This document shows, piece by piece, positions 7,901 to 16,088 of a stretch of 32,403 nucleotides of DNA. The position numbers and the translations under genes were made by a program. Position 1 is the first letter of the stretch, and each line of letters opens with the position of its first letter. Source of the stretch: an uncultured Candidatus Saccharibacteria bacterium (GTDB taxonomy: Bacteria > Patescibacteriota > Saccharimonadia > Saccharimonadales > Saccharimonadaceae). The DNA is taken from the NCBI GenBank assembly GCA_938045445.1, contig CALIMM010000001.1, forward strand, positions 1 through 32,403, written 5' to 3'. The notes beneath the pieces are model-generated. The model ran no database searches. It saw only the letters and a program-made list of their open reading frames with translations, and was not told where the DNA came from.

Positions 7901-8353
7901 TTGCAGGTAGGTAAACTCGCCATTTTGCTTACTACTCAAGGGGTTATGATGATCGAGCTGGCTCAGGATACCACGCAAAATCTCGTAGCTACCAAGCTCA
8001 TCAGTAGGCTTACGTGATGCACCATGGTAGAAATACTCCCGGTGGTGGTTTATCACCTCACTGCCAAAGCTATGGAACGTATGGATAGCGACGCGGTAGG
8101 CATCTGCCCCAATGATGCTGCGCAGGCGCTGGCGCATCGCGGCTGCTCCACTGTCGGTAAAGGTGAGGCAGAGGATATTCTCAGGCAACACGTCCGTCTG
8201 GCGCAGGATGTTGGCGGCGCGCATGCTGAGCAGCTCTGTTTTGCCAGTACCAGGGCCAGCCACAACGAGCAGTGGCCCATCGATGGTGTCGACAGCGGCG
8301 CGCTGCTGGCTATTGAGATGTGTGTATCGAGTCGAAAATTCGTGTTGAGGCAT
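4922..8353 (-). CDS. UvrD/RecB-type superfamily 1 helicase fused to a PD-(D/E)XK nuclease
   Basis: Encodes 1143 residues; the frame is open upstream, but MPQHEF at 8353 is chosen because it precedes the Q-motif region and lies six bases after a -10 box. Seen in order: Walker A GPGTGKTE (33-40), DEFQDT Walker B, VGDDDQAIYSFQGA, DNYRSS, TAHKAKGLEF and FVAMTRARDHL. The C-terminal quarter has GTLDLVDID, DYKTGK and QQLMFYELL, the pattern of a RecB-family nuclease with its Q-x3-Y motif. It is a 3'-5' DNA translocase with an attached nuclease, probably used in double-strand-break processing or repair. It is AddA-like in layout, but no AddB partner is in the window. Confidence 0.9.
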   Translation of the reverse strand: MPQHEFSTRYTHLNSQQRAAVDTIDGPLLVVAGPGTGKTELLSMRAANILRQTDVLPENILCLTFTDSGAAAMRQRLRSIIGADAYRVAIHTFHSFGSEVINHHREYFYHGASRKPTDELGSYEILRGILSQLDHHNPLSSKQNGEFTYLQDISRSISQLKQAGLSSAELRQVIDADEALLAAVEPRLSEVFAAGRISKPMAGKLAPLAGEAAQLPLPPLPPTIPPLADSFSLSLARAIDETLDSGKTTPLTAWRNHWCEKDATGSYVLKDRKRLGKLRALAEVYDAYLAELSAAGLYDYDDMILQLAQALDAQPELRANLEEQYQYIMVDEFQDTNLAQLRILFSLTSSPIHEGRPNIMAVGDDDQAIYSFQGADVSNIHRFRSHYRDVQLIVLTDNYRSSKAILTPARAVITQGSDRLEAVLPELDKTLTSHHQPTQTAVNLAELPTSLAERQWLAQQIRQQIDSGTPPEEIAVLARRHRELVALVPHLQAAGIAINYERRDNILDNPVIQALELLARVIDAIAAGEFPTADSLLPELMAHPAFGFASQDIWQLSLQAWRNHQTWGETMMASPTFQPLMVWLIHMAWHAQHQPLELVLDDLLGIPQPADSQKTQAVVASVITEYMTQQLAQFDQPISLSTEATPAMPTISYRSPLYDYYFSRKKLTEQPDAYLACLEALRTLRSRAQEHRGDDETLRLADMLDLLSLHRQFKTPITTIRQRTEAHTGRINLMTAHKAKGLEFGHVYIIGAVDNTWGRRVRSPVSLITYPENLAIAPAGNTYDERLRLFFVAMTRARDHLTISYSTQDDTGKATLPASFLDGINLTATTVDMPNDVPSLTAQLTTDWQRRLAPVGTPEPDLQQLLQPMLEQYKLSSTHLTAFLDVSRGGPAAFLTNYLLRFPQAPSPHAIYGNAIHHVLQRAHTHLTATGKVRPAEDILGDFEQELNRQPLRPEDFAYFSRKGLDSLSAFLQAKAQTFRPEQKTELSFAGQGVVLGDARLTGTLDLVDIDHTANTIAVTDYKTGKPARSWQGRTDAEKIKLHKYRQQLMFYELLVRHSRDYARYDFAGATLQFVEPDKDTGAIHQLSTSFSQAELDEFAQLIAAVWYCITHLQLPDTSHYPATYKGILAFEEDLLRRMHEQE

Positions 8354-8359
8354 GTCTCC

Positions 8360-8365
8360 ATTATC
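8360..8365 (-). promoter_or_regulatory. -10 box for leaderless helicase gene
   Basis: Minus-strand GATAAT lies six bases before the helicase ATG. GGAGA between them is too close to the ATG to act as a normal ribosome site. Confidence 0.55.
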
Positions 8366-8409
8366 GCACACTCGCCGCATCGGCTCTAGCGGCTTGGCCG
8401 AGATTCCGG

Positions 8410-8415
8410 TATAAT
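8410..8415 (+). promoter_or_regulatory. -10 box for leaderless gene at 8423
   Basis: A perfect TATAAT is seven bases before the ATG, with no Shine-Dalgarno. It faces away from the helicase promoter, with only about 45 bases between the two -10 boxes. Confidence 0.65.
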
Positions 8416-8422
8416 AACTATC

Positions 8423-8914
8423 ATGGACTTTGGTAACCACATGGATGTTGCATATGTGCAAAAGGCGCTCGCCGCCCGCTTTGGCGTGCAGCTGGTGATC
8501 GATCGCGTGGTGGCGCGCAATATTGCCGCGGGGCTTGCCGCCAAGGCATCGGTGTTTTTTGCGACAGACGGCCAGCTCTATTGCTTGGTCTATGGACCAT
8601 CGCGCCTGCTCCTTGGCGATGTTAAGAAGATCACGGTGCGAATTGGCCTGCGCGCTGAGACATTCTTCCCGCCACGGGGCCAGCCAGAGTATTTTGACGA
8701 ATTTGGCCGGCAGAAATTTCGCGAAATCTTCCCTGGCTTTGGGCGCATTACCGATCGCGACATCATGTACTATCGCACGCTTGCGCCATACAACCCAGCC
8801 CTCATCCTGGTTGATGAGGTAAAGGACGGCCATATTTATCAAGCAGATAGCGACGCGCGCAGTGGTTGGCGGGTTGCTGCCAAGTGTCAGTATCATCGAG
8901 GAGAGGCGAAATAA
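8423..8914 (+). CDS. conserved-looking protein of unknown function
   Basis: Encodes 163 residues, soluble, with no signal peptide or membrane helix. The N-terminal 25 residues are helical; the middle (about 40-75) alternates hydrophobic residues as in a beta-sheet, with FFATDGQLYCLVYGPSRLLLGDV. The C-terminal part is rich in Phe, Tyr and Arg (EYFDEFGRQKFREIFPGFG). No catalytic motif is evident. Start is supported by the -10 box seven bases upstream. The P-type ATPase gene begins four bases after its stop, so the two form an operon and may act together. I do not recognise the family. Confidence 0.7.
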   Translation: MDFGNHMDVAYVQKALAARFGVQLVIDRVVARNIAAGLAAKASVFFATDGQLYCLVYGPSRLLLGDVKKITVRIGLRAETFFPPRGQPEYFDEFGRQKFREIFPGFGRITDRDIMYYRTLAPYNPALILVDEVKDGHIYQADSDARSGWRVAAKCQYHRGEAK

Positions 8915-8918
8915 CGAT

Positions 8919-11240
8919 ATGAAGGACTATCTAGCAATCATCCGGCGCAACTTTGCCTCGCCCATCGTGCTGGCGATTTTGCTCCTTGCTATGGCGCTGG
9001 TCTATGTGCAGGAGTATCGCGATGCGTGGTTTATATCATTCGTGATCATGGTCAATTCGCTGATTGGTGCCATGCAAGAGATTCGGGCCAAGCGCGCTCT
9101 GCGTAAGCTTGAGCTGATGAGCGCACCGCGTGCTCGCGTCGTCCAGGCCGACGGGACGGTGGCTGAGGTGCTTTACGATGCGCTGCAGGTTGGCGATACT
9201 CTTGCGCTACACACTGGCGATGAGCTACCCGCCGACGGCGTTGTGCTCGACGCAAAAGGCCTCGAAGTAAATGAGAGCATGCTCACAGGCGAATCTGCCG
9301 CAGTAGACAAAGCACCCGGTGATGCCATCTACGCCGCCACAACAGTGGTAGCGGGCACAGCCCACGCTCGCGTCACAGCAGTTGGTAGCGCCACCAAGGC
9401 TGGTGCAATCAGCACCGTACTCAAGCAGTATGCACCGCAGCCCACGCCGCTCCAGCAGGCTATCCAGCGGGCTATTACCGTCTTAACCTATGGTGCAGTG
9501 GTATTAGCACTGCTTATCTTCGCGCGCTACCATATTGCGGGGCTGCAGGCGGTCAGCATCCTCAAGACAATTATTACTGCGGCGATCACAGTCGTGCCAG
9601 AAGGGCTGCTCCTGGCGAGCTCGCTCCTGCTTGCCTTTGGCTCACTGCGCCTGGCTCAGGCTAAGGTTTTACCTCAGAAGCTCTCGGCGATTGAAGCAAT
9701 GGCGCTGCTTGGTGTGCTCTGTGTGGATAAGACGGGCACTTTGACGAGCGATGATGTAACTTTCGAGCAGGCTGCATCGTTCGACGCATCGACAGATGAT
9801 GAGATGGTCGCCCACTACGCCGCCCTGGTTGCACACGAAACCAGTGGTGGCAATGCCACCGGCCAGGCAATTCTCGCCGCGCACCAGGCTCCTGCCGCCC
9901 ACGTCCAAGAGGTGATGGCGTTCTCATCGAGCCGGAAAATGGCAGGGGTGCGGGCCGAGATTGCTGGCTCAGTGCAGACGCTGATGCTAGGCGCACCAGA
10001 GTTTGTGGCGCGGCTTGCTCCGCTCTCGCCAGCCCAGCAAGCTCAGATCGACGCCTGGGCAAATGACGGCCTGCGTGTCCTCTTGCTGGCTCGCTTTGCC
10101 GATAGTACCGTGCCCCTCAAGCAGCTCACCGCTGGCTCGGGCCAGCCGCTGGGGGCAATCGTCCTGCGCAATAGTCTGCGCCATGGCGTGGTCGATACCG
10201 TGCGATTTTTGCAGGGTCAGGGAGTGACAATTCGCGTCATTAGCGGAGATAACCCACGGACGGTTAGCTATATCGCGAAGGCAGCGGGGATTCATCAGCC
10301 TGAGGCAGCTATCACCGGGGCGGAGCTTGCTCAGCTGGATGATGCAGCGTTTGCCCAGGCGGCCGATACGCACACGATTTTTGCCCGCGTCTTGCCCGAG
10401 CAAAAGGAGCGGCTCATCGCGCACTTCTCAGATCAAGGGCGATTCACTGGTATGGTGGGCGATGGCGTTAATGATGCCTTGGCGCTCAAGCGAGCCGACC
10501 TTGGCGTGGCGATGTATGCCGGTGCACCGGCCAGCCGGCGCGTTGCCGATATCATCCTGCTCAACAACTCCTTCACATCACTACCACTGGGGATGCAGCT
10601 CGGCAATCGCATCATGCAGGCCATTGAGCTCATTGGCGTGCTCTTCTTTCATAAGATCATCTATGGTGTGGTGCTGCTAGCCATTACTCTCACCATCGGC
10701 ATTATGTACCCATATGCGCCGCGCCACCTTACCTTTATGAATATCTTCCTCGTGACGATGCCGACCATTATGTGGACGCTCTTCCCGCCCTCACCGCGGC
10801 ACCGGATTGACCCGCGGCGCTTCTGGCACGATACCCTGCTAGCGGTGGCGCCAATTGCGGTGCTTACAGGGGTAGCGGTGGCTAGTGTGTATTGGCTTGG
10901 CCGCACATTCTACCCAGATCGTCTTGGCGAGGTGGCAACGATGACAGTGCTGGTGGCGACCTTCTACGGCGTATATCTGGTATTTTTGGCTGGCCGCATG
11001 CTCGGTATCCAGCTGGATAAGCGAGCTCATCTTGCCCGCACGCTGTATATGCTTGCGGTGTTGCTCGTGACAGTGGTGAGCTTTGGCATCATCCCGCTCC
11101 GCCAGTTCTTCGATTTCACCCCGCCAAACCTACTCCTGCTCTGGCCTGGCATTGCCATTATCATTCCGGTAACCATGCTGCAATGGTGGTGGGCTTGGCG
11201 TATCGGCCGGGGCTTTGCGGCAGTATCCCGCATCAAATAA
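8919..11240 (+). CDS. P-type cation-transporting ATPase (CtpE-like)
   Basis: Encodes 773 residues. MKDYLA at 8919 is chosen as start; GAGGAGAGG lies about 12 bases upstream. Two N-terminal membrane helices (about 14-32 and 36-52) are followed by an actuator domain with LTGES. Helix M4 carries PEGL (227-230), the type of motif seen in P2-like and CtpE pumps. The phosphorylated Asp is 270 in DKTGTLT. The N-domain is short, and GDGVND ends the P-domain. About six more helices follow. It lacks heavy-metal CPC motifs and N-terminal metal domains, so it probably moves Ca2+ or another hard cation. Substrate is inferred. It is co-transcribed with the unknown gene at 8423 and converges with the ABC cassette. 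Confidence 0.9.
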   Translation: MKDYLAIIRRNFASPIVLAILLLAMALVYVQEYRDAWFISFVIMVNSLIGAMQEIRAKRALRKLELMSAPRARVVQADGTVAEVLYDALQVGDTLALHTGDELPADGVVLDAKGLEVNESMLTGESAAVDKAPGDAIYAATTVVAGTAHARVTAVGSATKAGAISTVLKQYAPQPTPLQQAIQRAITVLTYGAVVLALLIFARYHIAGLQAVSILKTIITAAITVVPEGLLLASSLLLAFGSLRLAQAKVLPQKLSAIEAMALLGVLCVDKTGTLTSDDVTFEQAASFDASTDDEMVAHYAALVAHETSGGNATGQAILAAHQAPAAHVQEVMAFSSSRKMAGVRAEIAGSVQTLMLGAPEFVARLAPLSPAQQAQIDAWANDGLRVLLLARFADSTVPLKQLTAGSGQPLGAIVLRNSLRHGVVDTVRFLQGQGVTIRVISGDNPRTVSYIAKAAGIHQPEAAITGAELAQLDDAAFAQAADTHTIFARVLPEQKERLIAHFSDQGRFTGMVGDGVNDALALKRADLGVAMYAGAPASRRVADIILLNNSFTSLPLGMQLGNRIMQAIELIGVLFFHKIIYGVVLLAITLTIGIMYPYAPRHLTFMNIFLVTMPTIMWTLFPPSPRHRIDPRRFWHDTLLAVAPIAVLTGVAVASVYWLGRTFYPDRLGEVATMTVLVATFYGVYLVFLAGRMLGIQLDKRAHLARTLYMLAVLLVTVVSFGIIPLRQFFDFTPPNLLLLWPGIAIIIPVTMLQWWWAWRIGRGFAAVSRIK

Positions 11241-11289
11241 GTCAGATCGCAGCAATTTGTTTTCCGTGGTTTGCGCCAATTATAATGTA

Positions 11290-12618
11290 TTATGCCTGAA
11301 CGATATCCTTACGCGAAAGAGCGAACAATGTAGGAGTAAGGACAGTTATCACAATCATAATAAAGCCGAGGAGAGAAACTATCAAGCCGTCGGTGATCGT
11401 TATATCCACAAAAGGCAGTATCATAAGCCCTTTGGATACAATATAATTTGAAGCAGCAACGGCGATAATACCAACAAAAGTAGCATTTGCCGAATGAATA
11501 AAAGTTTCGCAAATAGCAGCCAGGATCAACGTGCGTGGACTCGCGCCACTGATTGCAAGTAATTTCACATCACTGATCCGAGAACGTGCAGTCATACCAA
11601 TGCTCGCTGCAGCTCCTACTGCAGAAAGGAGAATCGGCCCGCCCATAACAAGAATAGTTGAAGTCAAATCAAGACCATTAAAATTAGTGATCCCGATATC
11701 CATAGCATAGTGCTTCATTGTGTTGATAATGGTTAAAATACCAGCTACCATACCAAACCCAACCATAATAGGGGTTTGCACGGAAGTACTAAGAGAAAAA
11801 TTGTAAAGTGCCATACGCCTTGCCAAAAACCACACAACACAACGTTGCGGAACAAGCAATGTCCATATCCTCATGAAAAGTAAAAAAAGCACAGGAGCAA
11901 TAGGAACAAGTGTCCCAACAAGCAAAATTGGTAGGTAAATTGACCGATCCATCCCGTTATTTGGGCCATCTACAATAATGGAATATGAAAACCAAACCGT
12001 GATAGTCAATAAAACAGCAAAAAGCAAAAGCCGAATCCATGTCATGTCAAGCTTTTTTAATGGCTGGGAAGTTAAGGCTTGTAGTGGAGTGGTACGACCT
12101 GCGGCCCGTGCTGCTTTGAACCCTCCAGACAAAAAAACGCATGCAACCCCTAACCAAACTACAGGCATTGAAGATAGATCAACCCGTGGTATGACCTCTT
12201 CGAAGATCTTTCTTGCACTAAATACCAAAGGAAATAATGGAACGAAGCTTATTCCTGATAATAACGTCCCGCATATTGCCCCTAAAATGGCGACAACAAA
12301 CAGCTGAGCGAGAACAACTACAATAACCTTGCGGGGACTAACGTTTACTAACTGCCATAGGGCGTAAGATTTTCTTTGCGCAGCTACTGTAAGCTTAGCT
12401 ACTGCAGAGATTACGGCGAGTCCTGCAACAATAGAAAATAGAAATAGTATTGTTCCTGCTTGGTTAATATTTTTATACACAGCATCGATATAGAACTGGG
12501 CAGTTTCGAGAATGGAAATTACCCAGCCTCCGATGTATCCACAAGCTATTGCGACAAAAAACGCACCGAGCCATGTTGCTTTATTAGCTCTCAAATCAGA
12601 AAATATAAGTCTCAACAT
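11290..12618 (-). CDS. FtsX/MacB-type ABC transporter permease
   Basis: Encodes 442 residues. An N-terminal helix (about 13-35) is followed by further hydrophobic segments at about 50-70, 95-130, 200-220, 228-250 and 280-300, then three or four C-terminal helices. This is the layout of short FtsX-like permeases such as those exporting or sensing antimicrobial peptides. The ATG is two bases from the stop of the ATPase gene, so the genes are translationally linked. Base composition is clearly more AT-rich than the flanking genes. Substrate is unknown; peptide or lipid extrusion is inferred from family and from the XRE regulator in the operon. Confidence 0.85.
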   Translation of the reverse strand: MLRLIFSDLRANKATWLGAFFVAIACGYIGGWVISILETAQFYIDAVYKNINQAGTILFLFSIVAGLAVISAVAKLTVAAQRKSYALWQLVNVSPRKVIVVVLAQLFVVAILGAICGTLLSGISFVPLFPLVFSARKIFEEVIPRVDLSSMPVVWLGVACVFLSGGFKAARAAGRTTPLQALTSQPLKKLDMTWIRLLLFAVLLTITVWFSYSIIVDGPNNGMDRSIYLPILLVGTLVPIAPVLFLLFMRIWTLLVPQRCVVWFLARRMALYNFSLSTSVQTPIMVGFGMVAGILTIINTMKHYAMDIGITNFNGLDLTSTILVMGGPILLSAVGAAASIGMTARSRISDVKLLAISGASPRTLILAAICETFIHSANATFVGIIAVAASNYIVSKGLMILPFVDITITDGLIVSLLGFIMIVITVLTPTLFALSRKDIVQA

Positions 12619-12619
12619 T

Positions 12620-13345
12620 TTAATTCTCCATCGCTGTCAAAATTTGCGCAGCTGTGCAGGAGGCGAGCTCCCGAATAATCACGCCATCCTTTAATACTAG
12701 AACACGATCGGCAAGTGCAGCAGCTTCTAAATTATGAGTGACCATTACCACGGTTCTCTTAGAGTTGCTACCTATATTTCTTAGCATCCTCAATACTTCT
12801 CTTCCGTTTTCTGTATCAAGTGCTCCAGTAGGTTCATCAGCAAAAATAATATCAGAGCTATCTGCTAGTGCTCTTGCGATAGCTACGCGCTGCTGTTCTC
12901 CTCCAGACATATCGGTTGGGTGATCTTTTCCTCGACCACCAAGCCCAATACTTGCTAAGACATCATTTATTTGCTGTGTGTTTATGGCATGCCCCGCCAA
13001 GCGTGCTGGGAGAGATACATTTTCAAATACATTTAGTGAAGGAATAAGATTGTAGGATTGAAAGATAAAGCCTATGTGGTCTCTTCGGATTCTAAAAAGT
13101 GAATTTCGGTCTGTATTTACAAGCTGCTTACCCATTATCTTGATAGAGCCACTATCGGCAGCCTCCAGGCCAGAAAGACAGTACAGTAAGGTTGATTTAC
13201 CTGATCCACTTGACCCAACAATACTAACCATTTCACCTAGATTAATAGTAATACTGATTCCTTTTAGTACCTTTGTTATTCTTGTTTTGCTTCCCTGGCC
13301 ACTACAGAAAGACTTGGTTATATTCTGTGCAATGATTGCTTCCAT
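12620..13345 (-). CDS. ABC transporter ATP-binding protein (LolD/MacB class)
   Basis: Encodes 241 residues, the normal size for this class. Seen: Walker A GSSGSGKST (about 44-52), a Q-loop FQSYNLIPSLNVFENV, signature MSGGEQQR, Walker B IIFADEPTGALD and an H-loop VTHN. The start is preceded by AAGGAGAG. The ATG overlaps the TAA of the regulator gene by one base (TAATG), and the permease starts one base after its stop. Powers the adjacent permease. AT-rich like its neighbours. Confidence 0.93.
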   Translation of the reverse strand: MEAIIAQNITKSFCSGQGSKTRITKVLKGISITINLGEMVSIVGSSGSGKSTLLYCLSGLEAADSGSIKIMGKQLVNTDRNSLFRIRRDHIGFIFQSYNLIPSLNVFENVSLPARLAGHAINTQQINDVLASIGLGGRGKDHPTDMSGGEQQRVAIARALADSSDIIFADEPTGALDTENGREVLRMLRNIGSNSKRTVVMVTHNLEAAALADRVLVLKDGVIIRELASCTAAQILTAMEN

Positions 13346-14316
13346 TACTTTTCTCTCCTTATATCAATGTATAAATTTGTTGCTGCGCATAAAATACCAC
13401 CAACTACCCAAGCTAGCCAAAACCACCGATAGGCGCCGAATTGAGGAATAAATAAAAGACATAAACTGATAATAGTTGCCAGATACATGATGATCATGCA
13501 AACATTGCGTTTGTATTTTGCTTTGCGAGCAGCTTTCTGTAACTCAATGTCGTCAAGTGCGTTAATTTCTTGCTCTGTCATTAAACTAAAAGATCTTTGG
13601 TTATATTTTTCTATATCCATTCGTCGCCACAGGCAATATCTGTCCAAAACATAAAAAACAGAAACAGCAAAAAGCGACAAGAACACCGCCCACGCTAATA
13701 GCGTAACGTGATGAAGAAAAATAGCAGCCAGTACACCAGTAACTACCAAGATAAATCCGATAATAACTGCGTGAGACATTGCTGCCCTTGCCTCGTCTCT
13801 TTGCTTTGCAGTGTAAAAATCTTCAACAAACGGGTGTGCTTTTTGGAATCTATTGCGGATACATACTGCTGATAAAATAAAGGCAGTTCCCACCATCGTC
13901 CCAGCACACAATACCACAGCAGTATAGTTTGGAAGTTTATTTTTTAATGCCGCAGAAAGAATAAGCTGCAATATTGTTAGAGCTGTGCCAAAAAGCATAA
14001 TTGAAATTCCTATTGATAATCTAAATGCGTAAGCACGCATGGCCTTATCATAGTCTGTAATATCCTGTGATATCTCCCCTTGAGGAGTGCGCATAGTCTT
14101 ATTAATGTGGTGATGGGTCAGATCTCCCCTCACAAGATCGTCAAGTTGACAATCAAACAAGGTACAAATCATGAGTAATTTATCCATTTCAGAATAGGCA
14201 TGTACTGATTCCCACTTAGAAACAGCTTGTCTGCTGACACCAAGACGCATTGCCAGTTGCTCCTGAGTCATGTTGTGAGTCGTGCGTAAGTGTTGTAGGT
14301 TATCGCAAAATCTCAT
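13345..14316 (-). CDS. XRE-family regulator with C-terminal membrane domain
   Basis: Encodes 323 residues. Start ATG at 14316 has GAGG five or six bases upstream; an in-frame TTG at 14346 is less likely. Residues 1-62 form a helix-turn-helix domain with MTQEQLAMRLGVSRQAVSKWE. About four to six membrane helices follow (near 100-125, 130-155, 195-240 and 275-315). Such membrane-bound XRE proteins commonly sit beside ABC exporters in Actinobacteria and Firmicutes and probably control them in response to an envelope signal. It is first in a three-gene operon with its own promoter. The AT-rich composition suggests the operon was acquired. Confidence 0.88.
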   Translation of the reverse strand: MRFCDNLQHLRTTHNMTQEQLAMRLGVSRQAVSKWESVHAYSEMDKLLMICTLFDCQLDDLVRGDLTHHHINKTMRTPQGEISQDITDYDKAMRAYAFRLSIGISIMLFGTALTILQLILSAALKNKLPNYTAVVLCAGTMVGTAFILSAVCIRNRFQKAHPFVEDFYTAKQRDEARAAMSHAVIIGFILVVTGVLAAIFLHHVTLLAWAVFLSLFAVSVFYVLDRYCLWRRMDIEKYNQRSFSLMTEQEINALDDIELQKAARKAKYKRNVCMIIMYLATIISLCLLFIPQFGAYRWFWLAWVVGGILCAATNLYIDIRREK

Positions 14317-14362
14317 ATATACCTCATCATTATTAAAATATTGCAAATCAAGTTATGTATTA

Positions 14363-14391
14363 ATAATAGGCAGAAGAGGTATAGAATTCAA
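14363..14391 (-). promoter_or_regulatory. promoter of the XRE-ABC operon
   Basis: On the minus strand TTGAAT (14386-14391) is 17 bases from TATTAT (14363-14368). This gives a leader of about 40 bases containing the GAGG ribosome site, unlike the leaderless promoters elsewhere. Confidence 0.6.
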
Positions 14392-14412
14392 CCATCTTTC
14401 GGTTGCTTTTTT
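14389..14412 (+). terminator. weak terminator-like hairpin
   Basis: CAACC (14389-14393) pairs with GGTTG (14401-14405), followed by six T residues. The stem is only 5 bp and no + strand gene ends here. It overlaps the -35 of the XRE promoter. Confidence 0.3.
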
Positions 14413-14592
14413 GTTGAAAACTGGTTTCCTTGAATAAATAATGACAACTTGCGGTATCATATTTGATTTACTTAAATGTAACGCATCATCGACTACTAAA
14501 AGAATAGATGGGTGTAGTTGATTTAGTACTATTTGGTAAATCTAAAAGCAGGCAAGAAATAATGAATCCCTGCTAACCAAACCGCCCAAACC

Positions 14593-15110
14593 ATGAAACG
14601 AGCTAACCGGATGTATGCCCTCATTCTCATCATCAGCGCGATCTACGTTGCCGGTATCGTGACCGGCGTAGCTATCACCTACTGTGCGCCTGGTACGCAC
14701 CGGCAGCGACATGCACGCGCTCCTTCTCGCACCCCTCCCACGCCGCAGCCATTGCCAGAGAGGATGTAGCCAGCGAGGAAGACAACGGGGAGCTTGGCCC
14801 CGATTTTCTTTTTGGCAATGAGTCGGATATAGTTAATCAGACAGTCGCAACCGAGAGTGTCGACAGCGCCCAATACGCTCTCTCTGACGCTGAGATGGAC
14901 GATGGCGATGAAGTAGGTGTGGAGAGTGAGACGGGAGTTGATGAAAGTCAGAATGCTACATTCCTACGATGCACCATCATACCCATATGCAAACGCCCCT
15001 GTCGAAGGCGACAAGCAGAATATATCACCGTGCGACTTTGGGTGGTAGCGAGCAACACACTGACCTCCCTCTCCTGTTGCTGCGCGAAGAATGTTGCGCG
15101 AGTCGGGTGA
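14593..15110 (+). pseudogene. frameshifted single-pass membrane protein with acidic domain
   Basis: ATG at 14593 opens 58 codons to a TAG at 14769. They encode a basic N-tail, one membrane helix (about residues 8-29) and a Pro/Arg-rich stretch. In another frame, open across the same region, an acidic sequence continues (EDVASEEDNGELGPDF..., then MDDGDEVGVESETGVDES) to a stop at 15110. The two halves look like one anchored acidic protein split by a frameshift around 14690-14765. The last part overlaps the opposite gene and loses protein-like character after about 14960. A sequencing error or two separate small genes are alternatives. No clear ribosome site is seen. Confidence 0.45.
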
Positions 15111-15477
15111 TGAATTTTGCCCGATACTAAGCAGTGGCGATATGTTGCCGTACTCACTATACGGCTGCCACGACAAGCAGCCACCAGAGCAATCGGCAAA
15201 AGGCTGAGCTTGGAGCAGCTTCTGGCGTGTCTTCGTGTCTGTGACGTAGCCAAGCACTGTGCCGCTTGGGCTTTCGCGGCTGAGCTGAGGTTTTGCTATA
15301 TTTGACATCGAGCGATTGCGTATACTCGCGAGAAAAGCGCTCCTTGAGCGTCTCAGTTGCATTAACCCGTGCGAACGGTGCATCCAAAAGCAGATAGGGA
15401 AGCCCGTACGTAATAGCACTGTAGGTGATAAGGAGAACTCCAACGATAATAATCTTTCTTCGGGTAGAGCGTCGCAT
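14964..15477 (-). pseudogene. frameshifted anchored/secreted cysteine-containing protein
   Basis: The gene begins at 15477 with a -10 box seven bases upstream. The first frame gives a basic N-terminus, a membrane helix (about 8-28), then a soluble segment to about residue 66 (SLDVKYSKTS). It then runs into unlikely sequence ending at 15157. From about 15270 another frame continues as plausible protein (SGTVLGYVTDTKTRQKLL, then ADCSGGC and further cysteines) to a stop at 14964. Joined, it would be about 170 residues. A single indel near 15260-15280 explains both frames. It could be a real pseudogene, a programmed shift or a sequence error. No family recognised. Confidence 0.5.
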
Positions 15478-15484
15478 AAAACTT

Positions 15485-15490
15485 ATTATA
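15485..15490 (-). promoter_or_regulatory. -10 box for leaderless gene at 15477
   Basis: Minus-strand TATAAT lies seven bases before the ATG. Its fit to the pattern at intact genes supports 15477 as the genuine start even though the frame is broken downstream. Confidence 0.55.
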
Positions 15491-15561
15491 GCCTTATTAC
15501 CTGGCTATGCCAATTAAGATAAACGTTCTCTCATTTCCTCGTGATCCTTGACGATTGAGAC

Positions 15562-16020
15562 CTATAACAATGTAAGCAAAAGAGCGGCCGATACAGCATA
15601 GAGGAGAGTGTATGTGATATGGAGTGGCATATTCCATGCAAGGTATGTTCTTACTGTCTTCTCATCATCTAATCGCCGCGCACCATTGACAAAAAATTCC
15701 GCCTTGGCAAAGCCAGTTACCATATGAGTGGTAAGCATGAGAAATGGAACAGCCGCTGCAACCACGAGTGGAGCCGGCCCTCTCGTATAGTTGGTAGCGA
15801 GAGAAATTATCGACAACATTGCGTGGCCAACCAATACAGCTGTGTGGTAGATCTGCACTCGAGTATTATTATGAAACAGTGCCCAATTTTGAGATGCGCC
15901 AGGTATCTTGTGTTTTAAAATATAATCAAAATAGCGTCCTAAAGTAATAGTATACATAAGCATCATCCCAGCCATAAGAGCTGTATAGATAACTTGCATT
16001 TGTATCATGAATGCGCTCAT
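15562..16020 (-). CDS. four-helix membrane protein, unknown function
   Basis: Encodes 152 residues. Start ATG at 16020 has AAAGGA nine bases upstream; the open frame runs upstream to 16089 but that part lacks a ribosome site. Four hydrophobic segments are seen at about 8-28, 52-72, 78-100 and 128-150. A conserved-looking link (FFVNGARRLDDEKTVRTYLAWN) lies between helices 3 and 4. The arrangement recalls DUF1772-type proteins but I cannot confirm this. It follows the RumA-type methyltransferase gene on the same strand and may be co-transcribed, or use a -10-like TATAAA just after the methyltransferase stop. Confidence 0.65.
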   Translation of the reverse strand: MSAFMIQMQVIYTALMAGMMLMYTITLGRYFDYILKHKIPGASQNWALFHNNTRVQIYHTAVLVGHAMLSIISLATNYTRGPAPLVVAAAVPFLMLTTHMVTGFAKAEFFVNGARRLDDEKTVRTYLAWNMPLHITYTLLYAVSAALLLTLL

Positions 16021-16088
16021 TTTTGCATTTCCTTTCTCAATGTCTGAATCGTGAAGAATCACTTTTTTATAAGAGCGATATAAAGCCA

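Noticed and set aside
8354..8896. 181-codon upstream extension of the helicase frame
   Set aside because: It overlaps the divergent gene at 8423, precedes the conserved N-terminal helicase motif, and the -10 box supports 8353.
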